Shown here: positions 44,333 to 52,352 of the stretch, one piece after another
Position numbering within the stretch: the stretch's first letter is position 1
How the letters are laid out: the number at the start of each line of letters is the position of its first letter
Origin: Betaproteobacteria bacterium SCN2
Lineage (GTDB): Bacteria; Pseudomonadota; Gammaproteobacteria; Burkholderiales; Thiobacillaceae
Direction of reading: 5' to 3'
DNA length: 64,000 nt
NCBI GenBank assembly: GCA_008923285.1
Contig: WBSG01000001.1
Location: 184,401-248,400, forward strand
Position numbers and translations under genes: made by a program
The notes under the pieces: model-generated
The model's input: only the letters and a program-made list of their open reading frames with translations
Databases searched by the model: none
What the model was told of the DNA's origin: nothing

Positions 44333-44779
44333 ATGATTCTTGACACCCTGGACCAAGCGGAGCGCTACAAGAGCCTGCACCCGCTTTTTGCGCGCGCCTT
44401 TGATTTCCTGCGCAGCACCGACTTGCTGGCGCTGGCGCCGGGCAAGCATGCAGTCGAGGGCGAAGACTTGTTCGCCATCGTCGAGCACTGCGCCGGGCGC
44501 ACGCGGGCGCAAGCCAGGCTGGAGTCGCACCGCCGCTACATCGACATCCAGCTGGTGCTGGAAGGCGTCGACGAGATGGGCTGGCGGCCGCTGGCGCAAT
44601 GCACGCAGCCGCTCGGCGAGTTCGATGGCGCGCGCGACATCCGCTTCTACGAAGATGCGCCGTCGAGCTGGGTGGCGACGCCGGCGGGCTCGTTCTGCAT
44701 TTTTTTCCCCGACGACGCGCATGCGCCTCTGGTCAGCGACGGCATGGTGCGCAAGGTGGTCATGAAGATTGCCGTCTGA
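44333..44779 (+). CDS. YhcH/YjgK/YiaL family protein
   Basis: The product is 148 aa, matching the YhcH/YjgK/YiaL (DUF386) cupin-like family: LESHRRYIDIQLVLEGVDEMGW and FCIFFPDDAHAPLV. Some members are involved in sugar acid or sialic acid metabolism (metal-dependent anomerase-type activity). No sugar genes are nearby, so its role is unknown. ATG 44333 follows GGAG. Confidence 0.88.
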   Translation: MILDTLDQAERYKSLHPLFARAFDFLRSTDLLALAPGKHAVEGEDLFAIVEHCAGRTRAQARLESHRRYIDIQLVLEGVDEMGWRPLAQCTQPLGEFDGARDIRFYEDAPSSWVATPAGSFCIFFPDDAHAPLVSDGMVRKVVMKIAV

Positions 44780-44786
44780 ACGGCAT

Positions 44787-44993
44787 TCAGTAATGCGGCG
44801 GAATTTCCTCGCGCGGCGTCGCCGGCTCCGCGTCCGACTGGCTGTCGCGCACTTGCTGATGCAGCAGCCGAAACTGTTCCTGCAGGCTGTCCAGCTGGCG
44901 CTGCTGGCGGATGACGGTCTCGTTCAGGGTTTCAAGCAGGTCTTCGGCGAAGGCGAGCTTGGTTTCGAGTTCGGTGAGGCGCGATTCGTTCAT
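44787..44993 (-). CDS. slyX: SlyX family protein
   Basis: The product is 68 aa, mostly a coiled coil (LTELETKLAFAEDLLETLNETVIRQQRQLDSLQEQFRLL), ending in a family-typical PHY tail (REEIPPHY). Overlaps the stop of the upstream thioredoxin-like gene by 4 nt. The function of SlyX is unknown. Confidence 0.9.
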   Translation of the reverse strand: MNESRLTELETKLAFAEDLLETLNETVIRQQRQLDSLQEQFRLLHQQVRDSQSDAEPATPREEIPPHY

Positions 44994-45571
44994 GGTTGTC
45001 TGGCCTGCTCAAGCAAGGGAAGCACAAGTTTTTCCAGGCGCGGATAATGCACCTGGCCGTCGATCTTGTGGCGGATGACGCCGTCGCGATCGAGCACGAA
45101 GGAGGTCGGGATGCTGTCGGCGCGGCCGAAAGCGGCGTACACGCTGGGGTCCATCGACGCGGCCGGGAAGGCGTAGCCGTGGTCTTTCATGTACCGGGCA
45201 ACCTTCTCCGGCGGATCGTCGACGCTCACCGCCAACACCTCGAAGCCCTGCGCGCGGTGGTCCTGCCAGAATGCCTCGATCACCGGCATTTCCTTCAGGC
45301 AGTAGGGGCACCATGTGGCCCAGTAGTTGACCAGCACGACCTTGCCCCTGAACTGTTCCGAGCCCAGCGTGCGGCCGTCCGCGGCCTGCACGGCCCATGC
45401 CGGCGCGACGCGGTTCTCGTCCGTCACCGTGGCCGGGGGGCGGAACCAGAACCAGGCGAATGCGGCCAGCAACACCAGGGTGATGCCGTGGTTGCGCAGA
45501 AAGCTTTTCCAGCGCGCCGGGCGGAGGGCCTCAGAGGTAGAATGCGGGTTTTGGTTTCCGGGTTCGGTCAT
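44990..45571 (-). CDS. TlpA-like periplasmic thiol-disulfide oxidoreductase
   Basis: The product is about 193 aa from ATG 45571 (MTEPGNQNPHS). Transmembrane anchor about 28-46, then a thioredoxin fold with WCPYC (NYWATWCPYCLKEMPV) and SIPTSFVLD as the cis-proline loop. It reduces or shuffles periplasmic thiols. Its start codon overlaps that of hemJ on the other strand, so the 5' ends share one base-pair region and transcription must be divergent and overlapping. Confidence 0.9.
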   Translation of the reverse strand: MTEPGNQNPHSTSEALRPARWKSFLRNHGITLVLLAAFAWFWFRPPATVTDENRVAPAWAVQAADGRTLGSEQFRGKVVLVNYWATWCPYCLKEMPVIEAFWQDHRAQGFEVLAVSVDDPPEKVARYMKDHGYAFPAASMDPSVYAAFGRADSIPTSFVLDRDGVIRHKIDGQVHYPRLEKLVLPLLEQARQP

Positions 45572-45980
45572 GCTGTGGATCAAGGCGTTTCATGTCGTGA
45601 TGATGGTGAGCTGGTTCGCGGGCTTGTTCTATCTGCCGCGCATCTTCGTCAATCTCGCCATGGAGCCGAATGAAGCCGCCTATCGGCGTTTGCTGTTCAT
45701 GGCCGAGAAATTGTATCGCTTTGTCACCCCCATCATGTGGCTGACGCTGGCGACCGGCATCTGGCTGTGGGCGGCATACTGGTGGCCAACGCCGGCCTGG
45801 CTGTGGGCCAAGCTCGCACTCGTCGCCGGTCTCGTCGCTTATCACCATGTTTGCAAGGGGCTGTTGAAAAAATTCCAGTCGCGCACCAACCTGCGCACGC
45901 ATGTGTGGTTCCGCTGGTTCAACGAGATTCCCGTGCTGGTGCTGATTGCGGTAGCCATTCTTGTCATCGTGAAGCCGTAA
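45570..45980 (+). CDS. hemJ: HemJ, membrane protoporphyrinogen IX oxidase
   Basis: The product is 136 aa with four transmembrane segments. HemJ landmarks are LWIKAFHVVMMVSWFAGLFYLPRIFV (conserved His and Arg-type heme-binding area), ITPIMWLTLATG-like segment, and FRWFNEIPVLVLIAV. It converts protoporphyrinogen to protoporphyrin in haem synthesis. Start ATG 45570 is inferred from family length. Confidence 0.93.
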   Translation: MLWIKAFHVVMMVSWFAGLFYLPRIFVNLAMEPNEAAYRRLLFMAEKLYRFVTPIMWLTLATGIWLWAAYWWPTPAWLWAKLALVAGLVAYHHVCKGLLKKFQSRTNLRTHVWFRWFNEIPVLVLIAVAILVIVKP

Positions 45981-45987
45981 AGTAAAA

Positions 45988-47466
45988 ATGACCGACAAAC
46001 GAAAGCCGCGCGGCACACTCTCCATCAGCAGGGAAGACGGCGAGGACAAGCCGCGCCAGGCGAAGCGCCCGGCCACTTCGCGCCGGGCCAACATCGAGCG
46101 CGACCGCAGCAAGAAGCCTGCACCCAAAGCGGTGCCCGAACCGGCATGGCAGGACAAGCCGGCCGCCGAGGACAAGCCGCGCGCGCGTCCCGCACGGCCG
46201 CAGAGACCGACGTCGGAACCGCCCGCTCCGCGCACGAAGGAGGCGAGGCGCGATGGCGGCGAAGCCCGGCGCCGGGAGCGGCCGGCAGCAGCGCCCAGGG
46301 CGGACAGGCCCGACACCCGTCCCGAGCGCATCGAGCAGTTCTTCGCCACCTGTCCGCGCGGACTGGAAAATGCGCTGGCCGATGAATTGCTGGAACTTGG
46401 GGCTGAAAACATCGAAAAAACCGGCGGCGGCGTCGGCTTCCATGGGCCGATGACGCTGTGCTACGCGGCCAACCTGCATTCGCGCGTGGCGACGCGCATC
46501 CTGTTGCGGGTATCGGCCGGCAAGTACCAGAACGAGGAAGATGTCTACCAGGGGGCGCTCGCCGTCTACTGGCACAAGTGGTTCACCGCCGCGCGCACCA
46601 TCGCGGTCAAGGTGGTGGCGCAGGATTCGCCGCTGAAAAGCCTCAATTTCATCACGCTCAGGATCAAGGACGCGGTCTGCGACCGCTTCGTCGAGGAGAC
46701 GGGCGCGCGGCCCAGCGTGCAGACCCTGCAGCCCGACATCCGCATCCGCGCCTTCCTCACGCGCGACCGCTACACGCTCTATCTCGACACCTCCGGCGAG
46801 TCGCTCTACAAGCGCGGCCTGCGCAAGCAATCAGGCGCGGCGCCCATCAACGAGAACCTCGCTGCGGGCATCCTCAAGCTGTCCGGCTGGAGGGCTGACG
46901 AGCCGCTGTACGATCCCATGTGCGGCAGCGGCACCTTCCTGATGGAAGCTGCGCAGATGGCGCTCAACATCGCCCCCGGCCTGGGTCGCGATTTCGCTTT
47001 CGAGCGCATGCTGCGCATGGACGCCAGGATCTGGGCGCGCATGAAGTCCGAGGCCGAGCAAGCCTGCCAGCCGGTGCGGCCGCTGCCGATCTACGGCAGC
47101 GACGTCATGGGACGTTCATTGCGGGATGCCGACAGCAACCTCAAGGCCGCCGGCCTGCGCGAGGCGGTGACGCTGTCGAAAGCCGACATTCTCGACATCG
47201 AGCCACCGGCCGAATCCGGCGTGCTGGTGATGAACCCGCCGTACGGGGTCAGGCTGGGCGAGGAGGAGGAGCTGGCAGCGCTGTATCCGAAGCTGGGCGA
47301 CGTGCTGAAAAACAGGTTTGCCAACTGGCGCGCCTACATCATCAGCGCCGACGCCAGCCTGCCCAGGCTCATCCACCTGTCGGCGAGCAGGAAGACGCCG
47401 CTGTTCAACGGCGCGCTTGAATGCCGGCTGTACGAGTACAAGCTGGTGGCGGGGTCGAATCGCTGA
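45988..47466 (+). CDS. 23S rRNA guanine-N2 methyltransferase (RlmL-like)
   Basis: The product is 492 aa. The first about 115 residues are charged, Pro/Arg-rich and probably disordered. Then THUMP domain (FATCPRGLENALADELLELGAENIEK), RFD linker and a Rossmann methyltransferase domain with DPMCGSGTFLMEAAQMA and the catalytic NPPY (VMNPPYGVRLG). It corresponds to the RlmL half of E. coli RlmKL; the RlmK half is absent. It likely methylates G2445 in 23S rRNA. Confidence 0.88.
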   Translation: MTDKRKPRGTLSISREDGEDKPRQAKRPATSRRANIERDRSKKPAPKAVPEPAWQDKPAAEDKPRARPARPQRPTSEPPAPRTKEARRDGGEARRRERPAAAPRADRPDTRPERIEQFFATCPRGLENALADELLELGAENIEKTGGGVGFHGPMTLCYAANLHSRVATRILLRVSAGKYQNEEDVYQGALAVYWHKWFTAARTIAVKVVAQDSPLKSLNFITLRIKDAVCDRFVEETGARPSVQTLQPDIRIRAFLTRDRYTLYLDTSGESLYKRGLRKQSGAAPINENLAAGILKLSGWRADEPLYDPMCGSGTFLMEAAQMALNIAPGLGRDFAFERMLRMDARIWARMKSEAEQACQPVRPLPIYGSDVMGRSLRDADSNLKAAGLREAVTLSKADILDIEPPAESGVLVMNPPYGVRLGEEEELAALYPKLGDVLKNRFANWRAYIISADASLPRLIHLSASRKTPLFNGALECRLYEYKLVAGSNR

Positions 47467-47490
47467 AGACAAAGAACACAAGGCGGCCGA

Positions 47491-47561
47491 CACAGAGGCA
47501 GCAGAGGGAGCAGAGGAAACCCGAAAGTGGGCACCCCTCTGCTTCCTCTGTTACCTCTGTG
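47491..47561. repeat. Imperfect 26-bp inverted repeat between the methyltransferase and pilU
   Basis: Arms 47491-47516 and 47536-47561 pair with three mismatches around a 19-nt loop. Each arm is itself a degenerate tandem of CAGAGG. It could be a bidirectional terminator for the two convergent genes or a dispersed intergenic repeat; copies elsewhere cannot be judged here. Confidence 0.65.
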
Positions 47562-47595
47562 CCAATCGATTTTCTGAAATCAGGATGCTGCGGGA

Positions 47596-48723
47596 TTAAA
47601 CGATGTCGAGGTGGTCCAGCCCCGTCATCAGGTCCTTGCCCTTGGCTTCCTGGCCATGCAGCTTGATCTGCAGGCGCAGGTCGTTGAGCGAGTCGGCGTT
47701 CCTGAGCGCATCCTCGTAGGAAATGAGCCCGGCCTCGTAGAGGTCGAACAGCGCCTGGTCGAAGGTCTGCATGCCCAGTTCGCGCGATTTGGCCATGATT
47801 TCCTTGATCTCGTGCACCTGGCCCTTGAAGATCAGGTCGGAGATCAGCGGTGAATTGAGCAGGATCTCCACCGCGGCGATGCGGCCGACGCCGCTCTTGC
47901 GCGGAATCAGGCGCTGGGAAACGAAGCCCTTGAGGTTGAGCGAGAGGTCCATCAGCAGCTGGTCGCGTTTTTCCTCGGGGAAGAAGTTGATGATGCGGTC
48001 GAGCGCCTGGTTGGCGCTGTTGGCGTGCAGCGTCGACAGGCACAGGTGGCCTGTCTCGGCGAAGGCGATGGCGTATTCCATGGTTTCGCGGTCGCGGATC
48101 TCGCCGATGAGAATGACGTCGGGCGCCTGGCGCAGCATGTTCTTCAGCGCCGAGAACCAGTTCTCGGTGTCCACCCCGACCTCGCGCTGGGTGATGATCG
48201 ACTTCCTGTGCTCGTGCACGTATTCGATCGGGTCCTCCACCGTGATGATGTGGTCGGCGGCGTTCTCGTTGCGGTAGCCGACCATGGCGGCAAGCGAAGT
48301 CGACTTGCCCGAGCCGGTGCCGCCTACGAACACGACGAGGCCGCGCTTGACCATGGCGATGTCCCTCAGCACCGGCGGCAGGCCGAGGTCCTCGAAGCGC
48401 GGGATCACCGTGTTGATGGTCCGCATGACGATGCCGGTGCGGCCCTGCTGGACGAAGACATTCACCCGGAAGCGGCCGATGTCCGGCGGCGCGATGGCGA
48501 AGTTGCATTCGTTGGTGGCCTCGAACGATGCCCACTGCTTGTCGTTCATGATCGCGCGCGCAAGCTCGCGCGTGTGCGCCGGGGTCAGAGTCTGGTTGGC
48601 GACGGGCGTGATCTTGCCGTCGACCTTGATCGCCGGGGCGAAGCCGGCGGTGATGAAGAGGTCGGAAGCCTTTTTCGACAGCATCAGGCGCAGCAGGTCG
48701 TGGACGGTTTTTTCGGCGTTCAT
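47596..48723 (-). CDS. pilU: PilU, type IV pilus retraction ATPase accessory
   Basis: The product is 375 aa. PilT-family ATPase: Walker A GGTGSGKSTSLAAM, Walker B VILIGEIRDRETMEYAIAFAETGHL, His box. The length and the position directly after pilT identify PilU. It works with PilT in twitching motility and forms part of the pilus machine at the inner membrane. Starts 9 nt downstream of pilT. Confidence 0.94.
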   Translation of the reverse strand: MNAEKTVHDLLRLMLSKKASDLFITAGFAPAIKVDGKITPVANQTLTPAHTRELARAIMNDKQWASFEATNECNFAIAPPDIGRFRVNVFVQQGRTGIVMRTINTVIPRFEDLGLPPVLRDIAMVKRGLVVFVGGTGSGKSTSLAAMVGYRNENAADHIITVEDPIEYVHEHRKSIITQREVGVDTENWFSALKNMLRQAPDVILIGEIRDRETMEYAIAFAETGHLCLSTLHANSANQALDRIINFFPEEKRDQLLMDLSLNLKGFVSQRLIPRKSGVGRIAAVEILLNSPLISDLIFKGQVHEIKEIMAKSRELGMQTFDQALFDLYEAGLISYEDALRNADSLNDLRLQIKLHGQEAKGKDLMTGLDHLDIV

Positions 48724-48732
48724 GGCGGGAAA

Positions 48733-49773
48733 TTACAGGAAGGCGTCTTTGTTCATGGCCTTGGATCGTGCTTCGGCCGAGTTGACGAGGTTGCGGCGCA
48801 CCAGGTCCTGCAGGCACTGGTCCATGGTCTGCATGCCGACGTTCTGGCCGGTCTGGATGGAAGAATACATCTGCGCCACCTTGTTCTCGCGGATCAGGTT
48901 GCGGATGGCGGGGGTGCCGATCATGATCTCGTGCGCGGCGACGCGGCCGTTGCCGTCCTTGGTCTTCAGCAGGGTCTGGGAAATCACCGCACGCAGGGAT
49001 TCCGAGAGCATCGAGCGCACCATTTCCTTTTCTGCGGCGGGGAACACGTCGACGATGCGGTCGACGGTCTTGGCCGCTGAAGAAGTGTGCAGGGTGCCGA
49101 ACACCAGGTGGCCGGTTTCCGCCGCAGTCAGCGCCAGGCTGATGGTTTCCAGGTCGCGCATCTCGCCCACCAGGATCACGTCCGGGTCCTCGCGCAGCGC
49201 CGATTTCAGCGCGTTGGCGAAAGAGTGGGTGTGCGGGCCGACCTCGCGCTGGTTGATCAGGCATTTCTTGCTCTGATGCACGAATTCGATCGGATCCTCG
49301 ATGGTGAGGATATGCGCGTACTCGTTGTCGTTGATGTAGTCGATCATGGCGGCGAGCGTGGTGGACTTGCCCGAGCCGGTGGGGCCGGTGACCAGCACCA
49401 CGCCGCGCGGCTGGTTGGAAATGTCCTTGAAGATCGCCGGGCAGTTGAGGTCCTCCAGGGTCAGCACCTTGGAGGGAATGGTCCGGAACACCGCGCCGGC
49501 GCCGTTCTGCTGGTTGAAGGCGTTGACGCGGAAGCGCGCCAGGGTCGGGATCTCGAAGGAAAAGTCGATTTCCAGCACTTCTTCATAGTGCTTGCGCTGG
49601 CTGTCGTTCATGATGTCGTACACCATGCGGTGCACGTCCTTGTGCTCCATCGGCGGCAGGTTGATGCGGCGGATGTCGCCGTGCACCCGGATCATGGGTG
49701 GCAGGCCGGCGGAAAGATGGAGGTCGGATGCCTTGTTCTTGACGGCGAAGGCAAGCAGTTCGGAAATATCCAC
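48733..49773 (-). CDS. pilT: PilT, type IV pilus retraction ATPase
   Basis: The product is 346 aa: MDISELLAFAVKNKASDLHLSAGLPPMIRVHGDIRRI, Walker A GPTGSGKSTTLAAM, VILVGEMRDLETISLALTAAETGHLVFGTLHTSSAAKT (Walker B and His box). It powers pilus retraction. Divergent from yggS. Confidence 0.96.
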   Translation of the reverse strand: MDISELLAFAVKNKASDLHLSAGLPPMIRVHGDIRRINLPPMEHKDVHRMVYDIMNDSQRKHYEEVLEIDFSFEIPTLARFRVNAFNQQNGAGAVFRTIPSKVLTLEDLNCPAIFKDISNQPRGVVLVTGPTGSGKSTTLAAMIDYINDNEYAHILTIEDPIEFVHQSKKCLINQREVGPHTHSFANALKSALREDPDVILVGEMRDLETISLALTAAETGHLVFGTLHTSSAAKTVDRIVDVFPAAEKEMVRSMLSESLRAVISQTLLKTKDGNGRVAAHEIMIGTPAIRNLIRENKVAQMYSSIQTGQNVGMQTMDQCLQDLVRRNLVNSAEARSKAMNKDAFL

Positions 49774-49842
49774 TTCGAGTCCTGTGGTTTTGATTTGTCA
49801 GGGATAATATTCTTATTGTTTAACGACTTTCCGGATTCTAAC

Positions 49843-50625
49843 TTGAGCGGAATCAGCCCCCAATGGCTGCATGTGACGCAGGGCCTGGGCCAGGTGCGCG
49901 CACGCATCGATGCCGCTGCCGCCGTCGCTGGCCGCGATGCGGCCGGGGTGACGCTGGTCGCGGTAAGCAAGACCTTTCCCGCCGCGGCGATCCGCGCCGC
50001 GGCAGCGGAGGGGCAGCGCCATTTCGGCGAAAGCTACGTGCAGGAAGCCTTGCCAAAGATGGCCGAGGTGCAGGCAATGCTTGCTGCGGACACCGAATCC
50101 GCGGCAAGCCGCCCTCCCGCCGCGGCCGCATCCCCGCAAGCGCAGCCCCTGCTGCGGCCTCTGGTGTGGCACTTCATCGGCCCCATCCAGAGCAACAAGA
50201 CGCGCGAGATCGCCGAGCATTTCGACTGGGTGCACGGCATCGAGCGGGAAAAGATCGCCCGTCGCCTGTCCGGGCAGCGGCCGGCCGGCATGCCGCCGCT
50301 CAACGTGTGCATCCAGGTCAACGTCAGCGGCGAGGCCAGCAAGAGCGGGGTGGCGCCGGCCGAGGCGGCCGACCTCGCCGGCCTGCTCGCAAGCTTGCCG
50401 GGGCTAAAATTGAGGGGCCTGATGGCCATCCCCGAGCCTGGCGGCGATCCGCGCCCGCGCTTTCGCCTGCTGCGCGAACTGCTTGCCGGCCTGAACGCCC
50501 GGGGGCTTGGACTCGACACCCTGTCCATGGGCATGTCGGGGGATTTTGAAATCGCGATCGCTGAAGGCGCCACCCTCGTCAGGGTGGGCAGCGCCATTTT
50601 CGGAAAACGGAACCATGCAAAATAG
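49843..50625 (+). CDS. YggS/PROSC family PLP-homeostasis protein
   Basis: The product is about 260 aa. PLP-binding Lys in VTLVAVSKTFPAAAIRAA; other conserved parts HFGESYVQEALPKM, WHFIGPIQSNKTREIAEHF and LSMGMSGDFEIAIAEGATLVRVGSAIFG. TTG 49843 is the likely start: no ATG is available in frame in the right place. An Ala/Pro-rich loop (about residues 84-110) is an insert relative to E. coli YggS. It overlaps proC by 11 nt. Confidence 0.9.
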   Translation: MSGISPQWLHVTQGLGQVRARIDAAAAVAGRDAAGVTLVAVSKTFPAAAIRAAAAEGQRHFGESYVQEALPKMAEVQAMLAADTESAASRPPAAAASPQAQPLLRPLVWHFIGPIQSNKTREIAEHFDWVHGIEREKIARRLSGQRPAGMPPLNVCIQVNVSGEASKSGVAPAEAADLAGLLASLPGLKLRGLMAIPEPGGDPRPRFRLLRELLAGLNARGLGLDTLSMGMSGDFEIAIAEGATLVRVGSAIFGKRNHAK

Positions 50626-51433
50626 CATCACTTTCATCGGCGGCGGCAACATGGCCACTGCCATCATCGCCGGGCTTGTTGCCGACGGCACGCCTGCCGC
50701 TTCCATCGAGGTGGTCGACGTTTCCAGCGAGACCTGCGCGCGCCTGGCCCGGCAGTTCGGCGTCGGCACCCATGTCGCGCTGGCGCAGGCGCAACTGCAT
50801 CCGGTCATCGTGCTGGCGGTCAAGCCGCAGCAACTGCTCGACGTGGCCAGACAGCTCGGCCCGCGGCTCGGCGACCATCTGGTCGTGTCGATCGCCGCCG
50901 GCATCAGGCTCGACGACCTGTCGCGCTGGCTGGGCGGACACGCGCGCATCGTGCGCACCATGCCCAATACCCCGGCCATGGTCGGGGCCGGCATCACCGG
51001 CCTGTTCGCCGGCAGCGCGGTCAGCGCCGAGCAGCGCTCGCGCGCCGAATCCATCCTGCGCGCGGTCGGCGCGGTGGTCTGGGTCAAGGAGGAGAGCGAA
51101 CTGGACTGGGTCACCGCGCTTTCCGGCAGCGGCCCGGCCTACGTGTTCTATTTCATCGAGGCGCTGGAAGACGCCGGCATCCGCGCCGGGCTGTCCGACG
51201 ATGTCGCGCGACGCCTGGCCCTGCATACCGTGTTTGGCGCGGCCAAGCTGGCGCTGGAAGCGGGCGAGGACCCCACGGTGCTGCGCAACAAGGTCACTTC
51301 CAGGGGCGGCACCACCGAGCGCGCCATCGCCAGCTTCGAGGCCGATGGCTTCATGGACATGGTCGCGCGCGCGGTGAACGCGGCGGCGGCGCGCTCGAAT
51401 GAACTGGGCGATGAACTGGGGGGCCTGGGCTGA
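50615..51433 (+). CDS. proC: Pyrroline-5-carboxylate reductase
   Basis: The product is 272 aa from ATG 50615: MQNSITFIGGGNMATAIIAGLV with the dinucleotide-binding glycines, then RTMPNTPAMVGAGITGL and LDWVTALSGSGPAYVFYFIEAL. It makes the last step of proline synthesis. Its last base is shared with the ATG of the next gene. Confidence 0.95.
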   Translation: MQNSITFIGGGNMATAIIAGLVADGTPAASIEVVDVSSETCARLARQFGVGTHVALAQAQLHPVIVLAVKPQQLLDVARQLGPRLGDHLVVSIAAGIRLDDLSRWLGGHARIVRTMPNTPAMVGAGITGLFAGSAVSAEQRSRAESILRAVGAVVWVKEESELDWVTALSGSGPAYVFYFIEALEDAGIRAGLSDDVARRLALHTVFGAAKLALEAGEDPTVLRNKVTSRGGTTERAIASFEADGFMDMVARAVNAAAARSNELGDELGGLG

Positions 51434-52005
51434 TGCTTGCCGACACTTTCGCCTTCTTCATCCAGACCCTGGGCAGCCTGCTCGCCGTCGCGGTGCTGCT
51501 GCGCTTCGCCATGCAGGCCATGCGCGTGTCGTTTGGCAATCCCTTTGCCCAGTTCATCGTCAGGATCACCGACTTCGCGGTGCGACCCCTGCGCCGGGTG
51601 ATCCCGGGCTGGGGCGGCTACGACTGGGCGAGCCTCGTGCTGGCCTGGCTCGTCGAGGTCGCTGTGGTCGCCGCCCTGCTGTGGGTCAAGGGCTTTCCCT
51701 TCAGCCTCGCCGGCCTCGGCCTGTGGCCGGTGCTGTTCGGACTGGGCGCGATCGAACTGGCGAAACTGGCGCTCTGGCTCGTCATGGGCCTGACCCTGGT
51801 GCGTGCCCTGCTTTCGTGGGTGAATCCTTACTCACCCATCGCCCCCGTCATCTACCCGCTGACCGAACCGCTGCTGCGGCCTTTCCGGCGCATGCTGCCG
51901 GCCAGCCAGATCGACTTCTCGCCGCTGGTGCTGATCATCCTCTGCCAGTTCCTGCTGGTCGTGCCGCTGGCCGCCCTGGAGCGCGCGGCCCGGGGGGCTT
52001 TTTGA
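51433..52005 (+). CDS. YggT family membrane protein
   Basis: The product is 190 aa with four or five transmembrane segments in two similar halves (ADTFAFFIQTLGSLLAVAVLLRFAMQAMRVSFGNPFAQFIV and ALLSWVNPYSPIAPVIYPLTEPLLRPFRRMLP). The family is of unknown function, possibly osmotic or K+ related. Part of the yggS-proC-yggT-yggU block. Confidence 0.9.
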   Translation: MLADTFAFFIQTLGSLLAVAVLLRFAMQAMRVSFGNPFAQFIVRITDFAVRPLRRVIPGWGGYDWASLVLAWLVEVAVVAALLWVKGFPFSLAGLGLWPVLFGLGAIELAKLALWLVMGLTLVRALLSWVNPYSPIAPVIYPLTEPLLRPFRRMLPASQIDFSPLVLIILCQFLLVVPLAALERAARGAF

Positions 52006-52018
52006 GCGGCAGCGCTGG

Positions 52019-52327
52019 ATGAGCTTGCCCGGCTGGGCGCGCTATGACGCCGAAACGGACCTGTGGACCCTGCAAATCCACGTGCAGCCGGGGGCGCGGA
52101 CCAACCAGGTAGTGGGCGAGCATGGCGGCAGCCTCAAGCTAAAGATTGCCGCCCCGGCAGTCGATAACAAGGCGAATAAATGCCTGGCAGGCTTTGTCGC
52201 CGAGCTGTGGGGAGTGGCGCAGCGGCAGGTGAATCTCGTGCGCGGGGAGGGATCGCGGCAGAAGACCGTGACGGTGCGCGGCACAGGAGGGAAATTTCCG
52301 GCATTGACCGGATCAGACAGCAAATAA
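52019..52327 (+). CDS. DUF167 (YggU) family protein
   Basis: The product is 102 aa with the YggU fold: TLQIHVQPGARTNQVVGEHGGSLKLKIAAPAVDNKANKCLAGFVA. Function unknown. It follows yggT after 13 nt, and the dynamin-like gene starts 25 nt later. Confidence 0.9.
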   Translation: MSLPGWARYDAETDLWTLQIHVQPGARTNQVVGEHGGSLKLKIAAPAVDNKANKCLAGFVAELWGVAQRQVNLVRGEGSRQKTVTVRGTGGKFPALTGSDSK

Positions 52328-52352
52328 TAACAACGCCAAAAATGAGGACAGA

